Positions 8,191 through 19,489 are shown, counted from the stretch's first letter. The stretch: 64,000 nt of DNA from Micromonospora pallida (GCF_900090325.1 NZ_FMHW01000002.1:4961001-5025000), one strand, 5' to 3'. Numbers and translations are program-made. The notes: a model not told the origin generated them from the sequence alone.

Positions 8191-9508
8191 CGATCATCAC
8201 CGACGTCACGAGCATCGCTCCTCCCAGCAGGTAGGGCACCAGCACCAGCGGGTTGCGCCGCCGCTCGCCCTGGAAGCCGCCGGCCCGGGTGCCCCACCCG
8301 GCGTTGTGGGCCAACCGGAAGAACCCGAGCACCCGGACCGGCATCAGCACGAAGGTGTTGATCATCATGAACGCCGGCAGGTAGGCCAGGTCCCGGGGCC
8401 GGAAGGCGAAGTGGCGGGCGAACCGGATCATCAGCGAGAGGGCGGTCATCGCCGCGCTGAGCGCGAGGATGCTCAGGATGAGTTGCCAGCCGACCATGTT
8501 GCCGGGCAGCCGCAACTCGTCGTAGATGGTGACGGTGTTCCCGGCCAGCAGCGAGTAGGCCCAGGAGAAGTACGAGCCGACCAGCACGAACGGCACCAGG
8601 ATGTCGGCGGCGTAGAACACCGCGAGCACCGGTGCCCGGCGGACCATCCAGCCGAACATCCGCAGGGTGTTGTACTGCGAGCCCCGCGCCCAGCGGTACT
8701 GCTGCTTGACCAGCTTCCGCAGTTCCAGCGGGGCGTCAGTGTAGACCAGCGAGGTCGACTGGTAGACCGTACGGAATCCGGCCATCAACGTGTAGTTGGT
8801 CAGCGTCCGGTCGTCGCTGACCTCGAGGAACACGCCGAGGAAGCGCTCGGACATGAACCGTTCCATGCACCGGACCAGGATGAACCGGCGGAAGGCGATG
8901 GTCCGGCCCGGGAGACAACCCACGGTGCCGAGCACGCTCATCGCCGGCATCGAGTACTCGTTACGGACGTTCTCCAGCCAGTCCGCCCACCGGGTCAGCA
9001 CCGTACGTTCCGGGTTGAGGATCCGCTGCCGGGTGGTGACCCCGCCGACCCGGGGGTCCCGGAACGGCTTGATCAGCTCGACCAGGGTGCCCCGGGTCCA
9101 GATGGTGTCCGAGTCGACGAGCACGGCGATGTCCCCGGTCGCCATGCCCACTCCCACCTGGAGGGCGTTGCGCTTACCGGCGATCTCCGTCCACGCCCAG
9201 CGCACCCGGAACTCGGCGCAGATCTTCTCCAGCGTCGTGTTGCGCGGCCCGTTGATGACCACGATCACCTCGGTCGGACGCTGCTCCAGGATTCGGTCCA
9301 GCACCGACCGGAAAAGGTCCTCCGGCTCGTCGACCACCGGGATGATGACCGAGGTCGTCGTCGTGTACGGCGCCTTCCACGGCCGGTACGACGATGCCAG
9401 CACCACCCGCAGCAACCACAGCGCCCAAATCATGATCATGAACATGGCGAACAGGTACAGCTGCCCCTTGTTCAGCCAGGAGTTCACCTGGAGCAGGAAC
9501 GCCAGCAT
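8183..9508 (-). CDS. Processive family 2 glycosyltransferase (polysaccharide synthase)
   Basis: 441 residues. One N-terminal membrane helix (YLFAMFMIMIWALWLLRVVL), a cytoplasmic GT-A domain, then at least three C-terminal helices. All hallmarks of processive synthases (hyaluronan, chitin and cellulose synthase class) are visible: donor-binding VDSDTIW, acceptor-region VSDDRTLTN, and the QxxRW-type motif QQYRWARGS. It uses a nucleotide sugar to extend and export a beta-linked chain. It sits between a GT-C gene upstream (45 bp) and the GH26 gene downstream (8-bp overlap), so it is the likely core of the polymer pathway. Confidence 0.88.
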   Translation of the reverse strand: MLAFLLQVNSWLNKGQLYLFAMFMIMIWALWLLRVVLASSYRPWKAPYTTTTSVIIPVVDEPEDLFRSVLDRILEQRPTEVIVVINGPRNTTLEKICAEFRVRWAWTEIAGKRNALQVGVGMATGDIAVLVDSDTIWTRGTLVELIKPFRDPRVGGVTTRQRILNPERTVLTRWADWLENVRNEYSMPAMSVLGTVGCLPGRTIAFRRFILVRCMERFMSERFLGVFLEVSDDRTLTNYTLMAGFRTVYQSTSLVYTDAPLELRKLVKQQYRWARGSQYNTLRMFGWMVRRAPVLAVFYAADILVPFVLVGSYFSWAYSLLAGNTVTIYDELRLPGNMVGWQLILSILALSAAMTALSLMIRFARHFAFRPRDLAYLPAFMMINTFVLMPVRVLGFFRLAHNAGWGTRAGGFQGERRRNPLVLVPYLLGGAMLVTSVMIGV

Positions 9509-9553
9509 GTGTCAGCTCTCCCCCGTGAGGCTCGACGACGGATCGACCGGTGG

Positions 9554-11113
9554 TCAGCGCACCTTGGGCTGCTCGACCGCCGCCTGCCGGCGCAGCAGCA
9601 GCGCGACGGTGTAACCGGTGGGCCGGAAGACCCGTTCGACGTCGTACTGGCTGCGCAGCGGTGATTCCTTCGCGTCACCCAGGCCACGCAGCGGATCGGT
9701 GAGCCGGCCGGTGCGGATCACCCACACCCGTTGCGGCGTACCGAGACAGGTGGGGACCTCGGCGCACTCCTGGGCGGTGAACGAGCCACCGGTACGGGGC
9801 GCTTGGGCCAACAGCACGTCCTTGGGCCGGTTTGCCGCCGGCGTGTACCGGGTCACCGCGTCCCGCGCGATTCGTTGGTCGCCGCCGACGTTGCCGCCGT
9901 AGACCGCGACGTCCTCGGGGCGGCCCTCCTTCACCAGCAGCACGCCCAGGTCGCGGCTGGCCTGGGTGTGGCCGTCGGTCTCGCGCACGTTCAACTGCCC
10001 GGGCAGGCCGGCCAGGGCGACCACGACCACCACGGCCAGCCCACGCAGCACCGGTGCCCGGCTGAGCGCCGTCGCGGCCAGCAGCGCGAAGGCGGGCAGC
10101 ACGAAGAGCAGGTAGCGCGGCAGCCAGAGCGGAGTGACCTGACTGACCACGTAGAGCCCGAGCACCGGGACGAACGCCCACGCCGTGTAGACCACCGCGG
10201 GTCGGCGCAGCGACATTCCGACCAGCGCCAGGGCCAGGAGTGCCCCGCCGAGCAGGGCGTTTCCGGTCAACCCGCCAGGCAGGTCGGCCATCCGCTGAAG
10301 GGTCGCCTCGGGGATCCAGGACACCTGCACCTGCTGGGACCGGGCCAGGTTGACCACCGGCAGCACGGGCAGGGTGCCCACCACCGCGGCGATCAACCAC
10401 GCCCACCATGCCCGGGGCCGCATCAGCAGGACCACCAGGGCGTGTGCGGCCAGCAGCAGCAGAGCGACGAACTGGCTGAGACCGAGCAGCGCCACCGCAC
10501 CGGCGTACGCCACCCACCGCGGTGCGCCGGGGCGGTCGATGGCCCGGACCAGCAGCCAGGTGGCGAGGACCGCGGCGAACAGGGCGATCGCGTACGGGCG
10601 GGCTTCCTGCGCGTACCGGGAGGTGTTGGGCAGCACGGCGAAGATCAGGCCGGCGGTCAGTCCCACCCGGGGGCTCGCCAGCCGGGTGCCGAGCGCCCCG
10701 ACCAGGCCGGCGGCTCCGGCCATGGCCAGCATCGACGGCAGCCGCAGGGCCAGTTCCGACTCGCCGAGCAGCCCGGTCACCACGTGCATGAACGCGTAGT
10801 AGGGAGCGATCGCCGCGTCGAAGTTCTGCACGACGGCCCAGAGGTCGCCCCACGACGCGCGGGCCATGCCCCAGGTGGCGAGCTCGTCACCCCACAGCGC
10901 CGGCCAGGTGGCCCGAGCCAGTCCGAGGATGGCCATCAGCAGCGTCGGCACGATCCAGGCCAGCAGACCGAGAGAGTGCCCGGCCCGGTTACCGGGATCG
11001 TCCGCGTCGGGTGCCGTCGTCCCCTGGTCCCACCCGTCCGTGGTGCGGATCTCCGTAGGGGTCTCCGCCGCCCGCACGCGCGGGATCATCATGGTGCGGT
11101 CTCTGTCGTCCAC
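9554..11113 (-). CDS. GT-C superfamily (GT39/ArnT-like) polytopic glycosyltransferase
   Basis: 519 residues with about 10-11 predicted membrane helices. The first extracytoplasmic loop carries WGDELATW, matching the acidic motif used by GT-C enzymes that take polyprenyl-phosphate sugars as donors. The SRYAQEARPYA segment after helix 4 is also typical of this family. The C-terminal 120 residues form a soluble domain. Start assigned to GTG at 11113; an ATG-ATG pair at 11092 is the alternative and neither has a strong ribosome site. First gene of the polysaccharide operon; it probably adds a side-chain sugar or primes the polymer at the outer face. Confidence 0.8.
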   Translation of the reverse strand: MDDRDRTMMIPRVRAAETPTEIRTTDGWDQGTTAPDADDPGNRAGHSLGLLAWIVPTLLMAILGLARATWPALWGDELATWGMARASWGDLWAVVQNFDAAIAPYYAFMHVVTGLLGESELALRLPSMLAMAGAAGLVGALGTRLASPRVGLTAGLIFAVLPNTSRYAQEARPYAIALFAAVLATWLLVRAIDRPGAPRWVAYAGAVALLGLSQFVALLLLAAHALVVLLMRPRAWWAWLIAAVVGTLPVLPVVNLARSQQVQVSWIPEATLQRMADLPGGLTGNALLGGALLALALVGMSLRRPAVVYTAWAFVPVLGLYVVSQVTPLWLPRYLLFVLPAFALLAATALSRAPVLRGLAVVVVVALAGLPGQLNVRETDGHTQASRDLGVLLVKEGRPEDVAVYGGNVGGDQRIARDAVTRYTPAANRPKDVLLAQAPRTGGSFTAQECAEVPTCLGTPQRVWVIRTGRLTDPLRGLGDAKESPLRSQYDVERVFRPTGYTVALLLRRQAAVEQPKVR

Positions 11114-11213
11114 CTGGTGCTTCCGAGGGGGTAAGGGGCGTAGCCAGGCGCAAGGGTACTCGACAGACGTTTCACGTTGGTTGCTGACCGGGGCACAGGC
11201 CCTGGGCGGACCG

Positions 11214-12155
11214 TTACCGGAGGCTCCAAGCGATGCCGTCGAGAATGTCGTGCTCGCTGGCGACCACCGACGACATCCCGGCGCGTTCCATGATCACGCG
11301 GAGCACCAGGGCACCCGCCCCGATCACGTCCGCCCGGCCCGGGTGCATCACCGGGATCTCCAGGCGCCGGGCACGCGTCCTCGTCAGCAGGTCGCCGGTC
11401 ACCCGGGCCACCTCGTCGTACGACACCCGGGCGTGGTGGATCCGCTCCGGGGCGTACTCCCGCAGGCCCTCGGCGATGGCGACCACGGTGGTGACCGAAC
11501 CGGCGAGCCCGACCAGGGTCGCGGCCTGCCGACCCGGCACGGCCGTGAGCGCGCGGTCGACCACCGCCGCGACGTCCGCCTCGGCGGCGGCGACCTGCTC
11601 CGGGGTGGGCGGGTCGCCGTGCAGGTGCCGCTCGGTCATCCGGACGCAGCCGATGTCCACCGAGATCGCGGCCTGCACCCCGCTCTCCCGGGTGCCGACG
11701 ACGAACTCGGTCGAGCCCCCGCCGATGTCGACCACCAGGTACGGCGGTTCGGCGTCCGACGGCAGGCCGCGTACCGCACCGGTGAAGGAGAGCCGGGCCT
11801 CCTCGTCGCCGCTGACCACCTCGGGCGCGACGCCGAGGGTCCGCTCCACCATGGCGCGGAAGTCGGCGGCGTTGGAGGCGTCCCGGGAGGCGGAGGTGGC
11901 GCACATCCGTACCCGGTCCACGCCCAGCTTCTCGATTTCTGCCGCGTACCCGGCCAGCGCGACCCGGGTGCGCTCGATCGCCTCGGGGGCGAGCCGGCCG
12001 GTCTGGTCCACGCCCTGGCCCAGTCGGACGATCTCGAGCTGTCGGGTGATGTCGGTCAGCGGCGCCGTCGGGCCGGCCGAAGGGTCCGGCAGGTCGGCGA
12101 CCAGGAGTCGGATCGAGTTGGTGCCGCAGTCGATGGCCGCCACGCGCGTCGTCAC
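11214..12155 (-). CDS. ppx: Exopolyphosphatase / guanosine pentaphosphate phosphatase (Ppx/GppA family)
   Basis: 313 residues from GTG at 12155. It has the two ASKHA-fold phosphate-binding motifs: DCGTNSIRLLV near the N-terminus and VVDIGGGSTEFV about residue 135, plus the GLAGSVTTV motif. The short form (about 310 residues) is the actinobacterial type (Rv1026-like). It hydrolyses polyphosphate and/or pppGpp. The gene starts 10 bp after the stop of the upstream membrane-protein gene, suggesting co-transcription, and belongs to the conserved DUF501/FtsB/eno block. Confidence 0.88.
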   Translation of the reverse strand: MTTRVAAIDCGTNSIRLLVADLPDPSAGPTAPLTDITRQLEIVRLGQGVDQTGRLAPEAIERTRVALAGYAAEIEKLGVDRVRMCATSASRDASNAADFRAMVERTLGVAPEVVSGDEEARLSFTGAVRGLPSDAEPPYLVVDIGGGSTEFVVGTRESGVQAAISVDIGCVRMTERHLHGDPPTPEQVAAAEADVAAVVDRALTAVPGRQAATLVGLAGSVTTVVAIAEGLREYAPERIHHARVSYDEVARVTGDLLTRTRARRLEIPVMHPGRADVIGAGALVLRVIMERAGMSSVVASEHDILDGIAWSLR

Positions 12156-12165
12156 GGCAGCAACC

Positions 12166-13491
12166 CTACGGCAGCCGGCCGCCCGGTGCCGGGAGGTGGC
12201 CACCGGCAGTCGGCGGACCGGCCGGTGGCCGCCGAGAAGGTTGGGCGGGCCGTCCGGCTCGACGTCGCCACCGGACCACCAGGGCCGGCAGCCACGGCAC
12301 GACACCCACCGCGACCAGCAGGATCAGCAGCGGCAGCCGCCACCAGAACGGGACAGCGGCGGGCAGCGAAGGCTGGGAGGTGGTGTCCGGCACCCACGGG
12401 CGGGCGGTCTTGGCCCAGGCCAGGAAGGCGTCCCCGATCGGCATCAGCCCGAGGGCGTACCGCTTCGTCCCCGGGGTGCTCACCGGCAGCCCGGCGACCT
12501 CGCCGTAGTTGGCGAGCGCGCTGGCGAGCCGGTGGTCGCCGTGCCGCTGGGCCGCGCCGAGGGTGACCACGGTGGCCGAGAGGCTCACCCCGAGCAGCAG
12601 CGGACCCGAGTCGACGTCCCCCGGGCCGTCCAGCCCGATCGGATACTCCCGGACCGCCGGGCCCAGGCCGAGCGGGGTGGCCAGGAACCGGTCCCGGAAG
12701 GAACGGTACTGCTGCCGGGCGAAGGTCGGCTCGATCTCGGGCAGGAACCGGTGGATGACGCTCTGCGAGGTCCCCCGGGCCACCTCGGCCGGTGCGCCGG
12801 TGACCGGGTCGACCCGGTGCGGCAACAGCCCGGTACGCGGATCCAGTCGCTGCCGTACGCCGTCCAGCCAGCGGTCGACCGTGCCCCGGAAACGGGGCGG
12901 CAGCAGCGTGTCGTGCAGGCGCAGGGAGGCCACCGCCACGGTGGAGTCCACCGGCCACGCCTGCCCCGGGTAGGCGGCCAGGTACGGGGTGCCCGACGCG
13001 TCGAAGGCCGCGCCCAGCGCGGCGGAGTTCTCGGCGAAGCGACGCACCTCGGCCGGGTCGCGCCGGTCGGCCGGTTGCAGGGCGAGCACCCCGCCGCGCA
13101 GCCAGTTCGTCCAGCCGGCGTGGAACACCCCGTACGGCGGGGTGAGGTGCGGGCTGAACGGCGCCACCCCGGCCGGTGACTCCAGCCGGGCCAGTGCCCA
13201 GCGGGCCTCCCGCAGCGACTCCTCCCGGCGGGCGGGTTCGCGCATACCCGACTCCACTCGGGTGAGCCCGTAGAGGACGTGCGCGAAGAAGTACCCCTCG
13301 GGGAAGAGGGTCTGGGCCTCCTCGCCCGCTCCGTCGTCGAGGGCCACCCGCAGGAAGGTCAACTGCCGGGCCACCCCGGGCGGCTCGCCGCCGGCGGCGG
13401 TGGCCGGCGCGACCAGGCGAACCACTCCGACCAGAGCCGCCAGGCTCAGCAACGCGGCGGCAGCACCGACCACCCGACGAAGAACGATCAT
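12166..13491 (-). CDS. Secreted or membrane-anchored protein of unknown function
   Basis: 441 residues from ATG at 13491. An N-terminal hydrophobic segment (VVGAAAALLSLAALVGVVRLV) and a C-terminal membrane helix (LPLLILLVAVGVVPWLPALVV) followed by an Arg/Pro tail suggest a large extracytoplasmic domain held at the membrane. The middle is helical with conserved-looking aromatic motifs (GYFFAHVLYGL, HAGWTNWLRGG, GQAWPVDSTVAVASL), somewhat reminiscent of (alpha/alpha)6-barrel proteins, though I cannot assign a family. It lies directly upstream of ppx (10 bp). Confidence 0.7.
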   Translation of the reverse strand: MIVLRRVVGAAAALLSLAALVGVVRLVAPATAAGGEPPGVARQLTFLRVALDDGAGEEAQTLFPEGYFFAHVLYGLTRVESGMREPARREESLREARWALARLESPAGVAPFSPHLTPPYGVFHAGWTNWLRGGVLALQPADRRDPAEVRRFAENSAALGAAFDASGTPYLAAYPGQAWPVDSTVAVASLRLHDTLLPPRFRGTVDRWLDGVRQRLDPRTGLLPHRVDPVTGAPAEVARGTSQSVIHRFLPEIEPTFARQQYRSFRDRFLATPLGLGPAVREYPIGLDGPGDVDSGPLLLGVSLSATVVTLGAAQRHGDHRLASALANYGEVAGLPVSTPGTKRYALGLMPIGDAFLAWAKTARPWVPDTTSQPSLPAAVPFWWRLPLLILLVAVGVVPWLPALVVRWRRRAGRPAQPSRRPPAGPPTAGGHLPAPGGRLP

Positions 13492-13544
13492 GGGGACCAG
13501 GGTGCCGGCACGCGTCAAGCGGACTGCTGGGGCGGGGCTTGGTT

Positions 13545-13601
13545 GGTTGCAGGGGACCCCTGCTCGGCAGAAAGCGGTAACAGGGGACCCCTGCTACCAC
13601 C
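13545..13601. repeat. Dispersed palindromic element, copy A (probable bidirectional terminator)
   Basis: 57-bp unit beginning GGTTGCAGGGGACCCCTGCT and ending CAGGGGACCCCTGCTACCACC minus one base. The two halves pair into a long stem around TCGGCAGAAAGCGGT. The same unit is at 59862-59918 and a variant at 17748-17806. It sits between the argA stop and the start of the minus-strand membrane-protein gene. Confidence 0.8.
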
Positions 13602-13609
13602 CCAGCCGG

Positions 13610-14122
13610 TCACAGGCGCAGCAGCATCCGGGTGTTGCCGAGGGTGTTGGGCTTGACCCGCTCCAGGTCGAGGAACTCCGCCACACCCTCGTCGTACGAG
13701 CGCAGCAGTTGCTCGTAGACCGGCGGCGGCACGGGCGCGCCGTCGATCGCCTCGAAGCCGAACGAGCCGAAGAACCGGGTCTCGAAGGTCAGCACGAAGA
13801 TCCGGGCCACCCCCAGCTCGCGGGCCCCGTCGATCAGCTCGGCGACGATCCGGTGGCCGATCCGTCGACCCCGGCACTCCGGGTCCACCGCGACCGTCCG
13901 GATCTCGGCCAGGTCCTCCCACATCACGTGCAGCGCGCCGCACCCGACCAACGCCCCGTCGACGACACGTTCGGCGACCCGGAACTCCTGCACGTCCTCG
14001 TAGAGGGTCACGGTGGCCTTGCTGAGCAGCCGCCGGTCGTCGGTGTACATGTCCACCAGCCCACGGATGCCCCGGACGTCCGAGGTGCGCGCCCGCCGGA
14101 CGACAAACCCGTCGGCAGTCAT
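13610..14122 (-). CDS. argA: Amino-acid N-acetyltransferase, ArgA-type GNAT (N-acetylglutamate synthase)
   Basis: 170 residues from ATG at 14122, preceded by GGGGGAGGA. A single GNAT domain with the acetyl-CoA pyrophosphate loop VDPECRGRRIGHRIV, and a C-terminal segment (FETRFFGSFGFEAIDG) typical of the short actinobacterial N-acetylglutamate synthases related to Rv2747. It would acetylate glutamate to start arginine synthesis. The start overlaps the DUF501 stop by 4 bp (ATGA), so the two genes are translationally coupled. Specificity is inferred from family resemblance. Confidence 0.8.
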   Translation of the reverse strand: MTADGFVVRRARTSDVRGIRGLVDMYTDDRRLLSKATVTLYEDVQEFRVAERVVDGALVGCGALHVMWEDLAEIRTVAVDPECRGRRIGHRIVAELIDGARELGVARIFVLTFETRFFGSFGFEAIDGAPVPPPVYEQLLRSYDEGVAEFLDLERVKPNTLGNTRMLLRL

Positions 14123-14685
14123 TCCTCCCCCGACACGTCCACGCACGGCCCGGCGGCCCACCACTTCTCCACCAGCGCCAACGTCTCGTCACCGAACGGG
14201 TTGACCCCCGGCCCGGCGCCGAGCGCGTGCCCGAGGTGCACGTGCAGGCACTTCACCCGCCCCGGCATGCCACCGGCGGAGATGCCGGCGATCTCCGGCA
14301 CCTCGCCGATCGCCTCCCGGCGGGCCAGGTAGTCCTCGTGCGCGGCCCGGTAACGGGCAGCCAGCTCCGGGTCGGTGGCGAGCCGCTCGGCCATCTCCTT
14401 CATCAGCCCGGCCGACTCCAGCCGGCTGCACGCCGCCGTGGCGCGGGGGCAGGTCAGGTAGAACAGCGTCGGGAACGGGGTGCCGTCGGCCAGCCGGGGG
14501 GTCGTCTCCACCACGTCGGGCAGGCCGCACGGGCAGCGGTGGGCCACCGCGCGGGTGCCCCGGGGCGGGCGGCCGAGCTGGGCGGCCACCGCGGCCAGGT
14601 CGGCCTCGGTGGCCGGCTCCCGCTTCGGCGGGGGTACGGAGTCCGCCGCCGGCTCCGGCGGGGGTACGACTGTCACGGTTGCCAT
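14119..14685 (-). CDS. DUF501 family protein
   Basis: 188 residues if started at ATG 14685; a GTG at 14712 is an in-frame alternative, because the purine-rich GAAGGA sits too close to the ATG. The protein contains paired Cys/His residues (HRCPCGLPDVV, YLTCPRATAACSRLE, VKCLHVHLGHALG) that suggest metal binding. DUF501 proteins are conserved next to divIC and ppx in actinobacteria (Rv1025-like); their function is not established. Here it sits between argA (4-bp overlap) and ftsB. Confidence 0.85.
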   Translation of the reverse strand: MATVTVVPPPEPAADSVPPPKREPATEADLAAVAAQLGRPPRGTRAVAHRCPCGLPDVVETTPRLADGTPFPTLFYLTCPRATAACSRLESAGLMKEMAERLATDPELAARYRAAHEDYLARREAIGEVPEIAGISAGGMPGRVKCLHVHLGHALGAGPGVNPFGDETLALVEKWWAAGPCVDVSGEE

Positions 14686-14732
14686 TCCTTCATCGGTACG
14701 GGACTTTCCCACGTGGCGTGGGCGACGCGGTA

Positions 14733-14862
14733 CGGGGCTGTGCGGTGCGGCGCGGGCGACCCCGGCGCGGGGCTGTGCCATGCGGCCCGGCTAGCCGGCG
14801 CGGGGCTGTGCGATGCGACGCGGGCGACCCCCGGCGCGGGGCTGTGCCGTGCGGTCCGGGCG
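14733..14862. repeat. Four imperfect tandem repeats of about 35 bp downstream of ftsB
   Basis: Units begin CGGGGCTGTGC at 14733, 14768, 14801 and 14837 (spacings 35, 33 and 36 bp) and continue with variants of ATGCGRCGCGGGCGACCCC. The array ends 8 bp before the ftsB stop codon and fills most of the ftsB-DUF501 gap. Confidence 0.8.
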
Positions 14863-14870
14863 GTGCGGAC

Positions 14871-15509
14871 TCACCGGTCGGGGCGTTCGGCGTTGGCCGC
14901 CTCGATGCTCGACCAGAGGGTGTCGTACCACGGGTCGTCGCTGCGCGGCCGCTCCGACCGGGGCGGCAACGGGCCGGTCTCCGCGTCGGCAGGCGACTGG
15001 TGCTTCAGCACCACCACCGGCACCTCACCGGGATAGACCATGAAGAACCGCTCCCGGGCCTGGATCTCGATGTACGCCTTATCCTGCCACTTGGCCGCCT
15101 CGACGGAGAGTTCGTCGATCAGCTCCCGCTGCGCGGCCTGGGCCGCCTCCATCCGCTCGATGTCGGCCTGCTGGTCGAGGTAGACCCGGACCGGGTAGGT
15201 GTAGCCGAGGGCGAGCGCGATCAGCACCGCGAACAGCACGGTGGCCCGCCCGGTGACGCGTCGGGGACGGGGTGCGGTGAGCCGCTTGACGGTGCCACCG
15301 GCGGCCGTCCGGCGGGCCGCTGCGGGGCGGCTCGCGGAGCGTACGCCCTCGGCACCCCGGGTGGCGCCCGGAGCGCGCCCGGCGGTGCCCCGCGACTCGG
15401 CGCGGACGCCCTCCCGGCTGGTGGCCCGCACGCGGGCCCCGCCCGGCCGGCCGGCGTGACCCGGCCGGCGGGTGGGACGCTGCCCGCCCGGTGTACGGCG
15501 CGGCTGCAT
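14871..15509 (-). CDS. Septum formation initiator FtsB/DivIC-family protein
   Basis: 212 residues from ATG at 15509 with a GGGGAGGGG site. A long basic, Arg/Gly/Ala-rich cytoplasmic N-terminus (about 85 residues) precedes one membrane helix (TVLFAVLIALALGYTYPV), an extracytoplasmic coiled coil (about residues 110-135) and the ERFFMVYPGE motif characteristic of the family. It acts in the FtsB/FtsL/FtsQ divisome subcomplex. It lies 33 bp downstream of eno, the arrangement seen for Rv1024 and eno in mycobacteria. The extended N-terminus is longer than in E. coli FtsB, as usual in actinobacteria. Confidence 0.9.
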   Translation of the reverse strand: MQPRRTPGGQRPTRRPGHAGRPGGARVRATSREGVRAESRGTAGRAPGATRGAEGVRSASRPAAARRTAAGGTVKRLTAPRPRRVTGRATVLFAVLIALALGYTYPVRVYLDQQADIERMEAAQAAQRELIDELSVEAAKWQDKAYIEIQARERFFMVYPGEVPVVVLKHQSPADAETGPLPPRSERPRSDDPWYDTLWSSIEAANAERPDR

Positions 15510-15542
15510 CGTCGTACCCCTCCCCGACGCTTCCTGCGCCCG

Positions 15543-17806
<2,264 letters not shown>

Positions 17807-17826
17807 TGAGCGGGCAGCAGGCGGGC

Positions 17827-19440
17827 TCACACCCCGAGCAGCGTCCGCAGGTGGCGGGGCGACGGGCTGCCGTGGGCGAGCAGCGCGTCGTGCCACTGCC
17901 GGAGCGGCACCTCAGCCGGACGGACCGCGGCGATCTCGGCCAGCTCTGCGTAGCCGACGAAGTACGTGGAGAGCTGCGTCGAGGTGAGCAACGCTCGCCG
18001 CCACTTGCCGGCCGCCTCACCCTCCTCCTGGAAGCCCCGTCCGGTCATCAGCGCCATCGCCTCGGCCTCGGGCAGCTCCTCGCAGTGCGTCAACTGGTCG
18101 AGCAACGCGTTGATGGTCATCCGCAGTTGCATCTTGAGCTGCTGCAACCGCACCGGCAGCCCGCCGAAGCCGGCGGTGGTCATCAGCTCCTCGGCGTAGA
18201 CCGCCCAGCCCTCGATGAACGGCCCGGAGCGGGCCAGCGCCCGTACCCGGGTGCTACCGGCGTACCGGCGGGCGTGCGCGAGCTGGAGGAAGTGCCCCGG
18301 CATCGCCTCGTGCACGGACAGGTTGCGGATCATGTGGTCGTTGTACTCCCGGTAGAACGACTCCACCCGGTGCGCCGGCCAGTCCGCCGGGGTCGGCGCG
18401 ATGCAGTAGAACGTGGGCAGGTCCGCCGGCTCCAATCCGCCCGGCGAGTCGCAGTACGCCACCGCCACGCCCCGGGCGAACTCGGGCATCTCCTGGATCA
18501 CGCACGGGTCCTCGACCAGGGAGACCAGGTCGTGCGTCCGGACGAAGTCGGTGGCCTCGTCGAGCGTGACCGAGGCCAGGTCGACGATGGTGTGGTCGTC
18601 CGGGTGCTCGGCGGCGAGCAGGTCCAGCGCCCGGCGTACCGTCTCGTCGTCGGCCGGACCGCCGACCAGCTCGACGGCTGCCGCGCGGATCTCCTCAGTG
18701 ATCCGGTCCAGGTTGGCCCAGGCGCGGCGCCGCACCTCGGCGGCGGGCAGCTCGGTGTCCAGCGTGTGCCAGAGCCGGGCCTCCCAGCGCCGGCGGCCGA
18801 GCCGGGGATCCGGGCCCGGCCCGTCGTCGGCGGCCAGCCCGGCCCGCAGCCAGTCGGCGAACTCCGCCAACGCGGCGACCGCCGCCCGGGCCGCCGGCTC
18901 GACCCGGTCCCGCAACGCGGGAGCCTGCGCCAGCAGCGCCGGCACCTCGGAGCGGACCAGCGCCGCCGTACCGGTGAACTGCCCGACCGCCGTCTCGGCG
19001 TGGATCCGGGGCATGTCGCGCAGCGTCGCGCGGGCGGTCGCCAGGGCATCGGGTACGGCCGCCAGCCGCCCGGCCAGGTGGGTCAGCCGGACCTCGACCG
19101 GGGCGTACGGGCGGGACAGCAGCGCGTACAGCAGCATGCCGGGGTTGTGCCGCAGCGGATCCCACTCGTGCGCCCGGATCTCGGTCGACTCGAAGAGTTC
19201 CCGGTCGACCAGGGCGGTGAGCAGGGCATGGTCGACCGACTCCTCGACCGGAAGGGAGTCCGCGTCCACCTCGGTCAGCGCGTGCGCGGCCTCGCGCAGC
19301 ATCCGGCGGTCGGCGGCGACGGTGTCGGCGGACCAGTCCGGCAGCCGGTCGTCGTATCGGTGGTCGCCAGCCCCGGAGGCCAGCTCCGGACGACTCTCCA
19401 ACAACGCGTCGACGATCCGCTCAGCCCGCTCCGCAAACAT
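17827..19440 (-). CDS. DUF885 family putative metallopeptidase
   Basis: 537 residues, mostly helical. The C-terminal half carries VHEAMPGHFLQLAH and, further on, IEGWAVYAEEL; these two are the conserved motifs of DUF885 proteins and resemble the HExxH plus Glu zinc site of gluzincin-type helical peptidases. No signal peptide, so cytoplasmic. Family size (about 550) fits. Substrate unknown; a peptidase role is inference from the fold. Separated from mazG by about 110 bp that include a duplicated copy of the mazG end. Confidence 0.85.
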   Translation of the reverse strand: MFAERAERIVDALLESRPELASGAGDHRYDDRLPDWSADTVAADRRMLREAAHALTEVDADSLPVEESVDHALLTALVDRELFESTEIRAHEWDPLRHNPGMLLYALLSRPYAPVEVRLTHLAGRLAAVPDALATARATLRDMPRIHAETAVGQFTGTAALVRSEVPALLAQAPALRDRVEPAARAAVAALAEFADWLRAGLAADDGPGPDPRLGRRRWEARLWHTLDTELPAAEVRRRAWANLDRITEEIRAAAVELVGGPADDETVRRALDLLAAEHPDDHTIVDLASVTLDEATDFVRTHDLVSLVEDPCVIQEMPEFARGVAVAYCDSPGGLEPADLPTFYCIAPTPADWPAHRVESFYREYNDHMIRNLSVHEAMPGHFLQLAHARRYAGSTRVRALARSGPFIEGWAVYAEELMTTAGFGGLPVRLQQLKMQLRMTINALLDQLTHCEELPEAEAMALMTGRGFQEEGEAAGKWRRALLTSTQLSTYFVGYAELAEIAAVRPAEVPLRQWHDALLAHGSPSPRHLRTLLGV

Positions 19441-19489
19441 CCTCCGACCCTAACCGCCCCACCCCCCACCCGCCGCGTGCCCGACCCGG

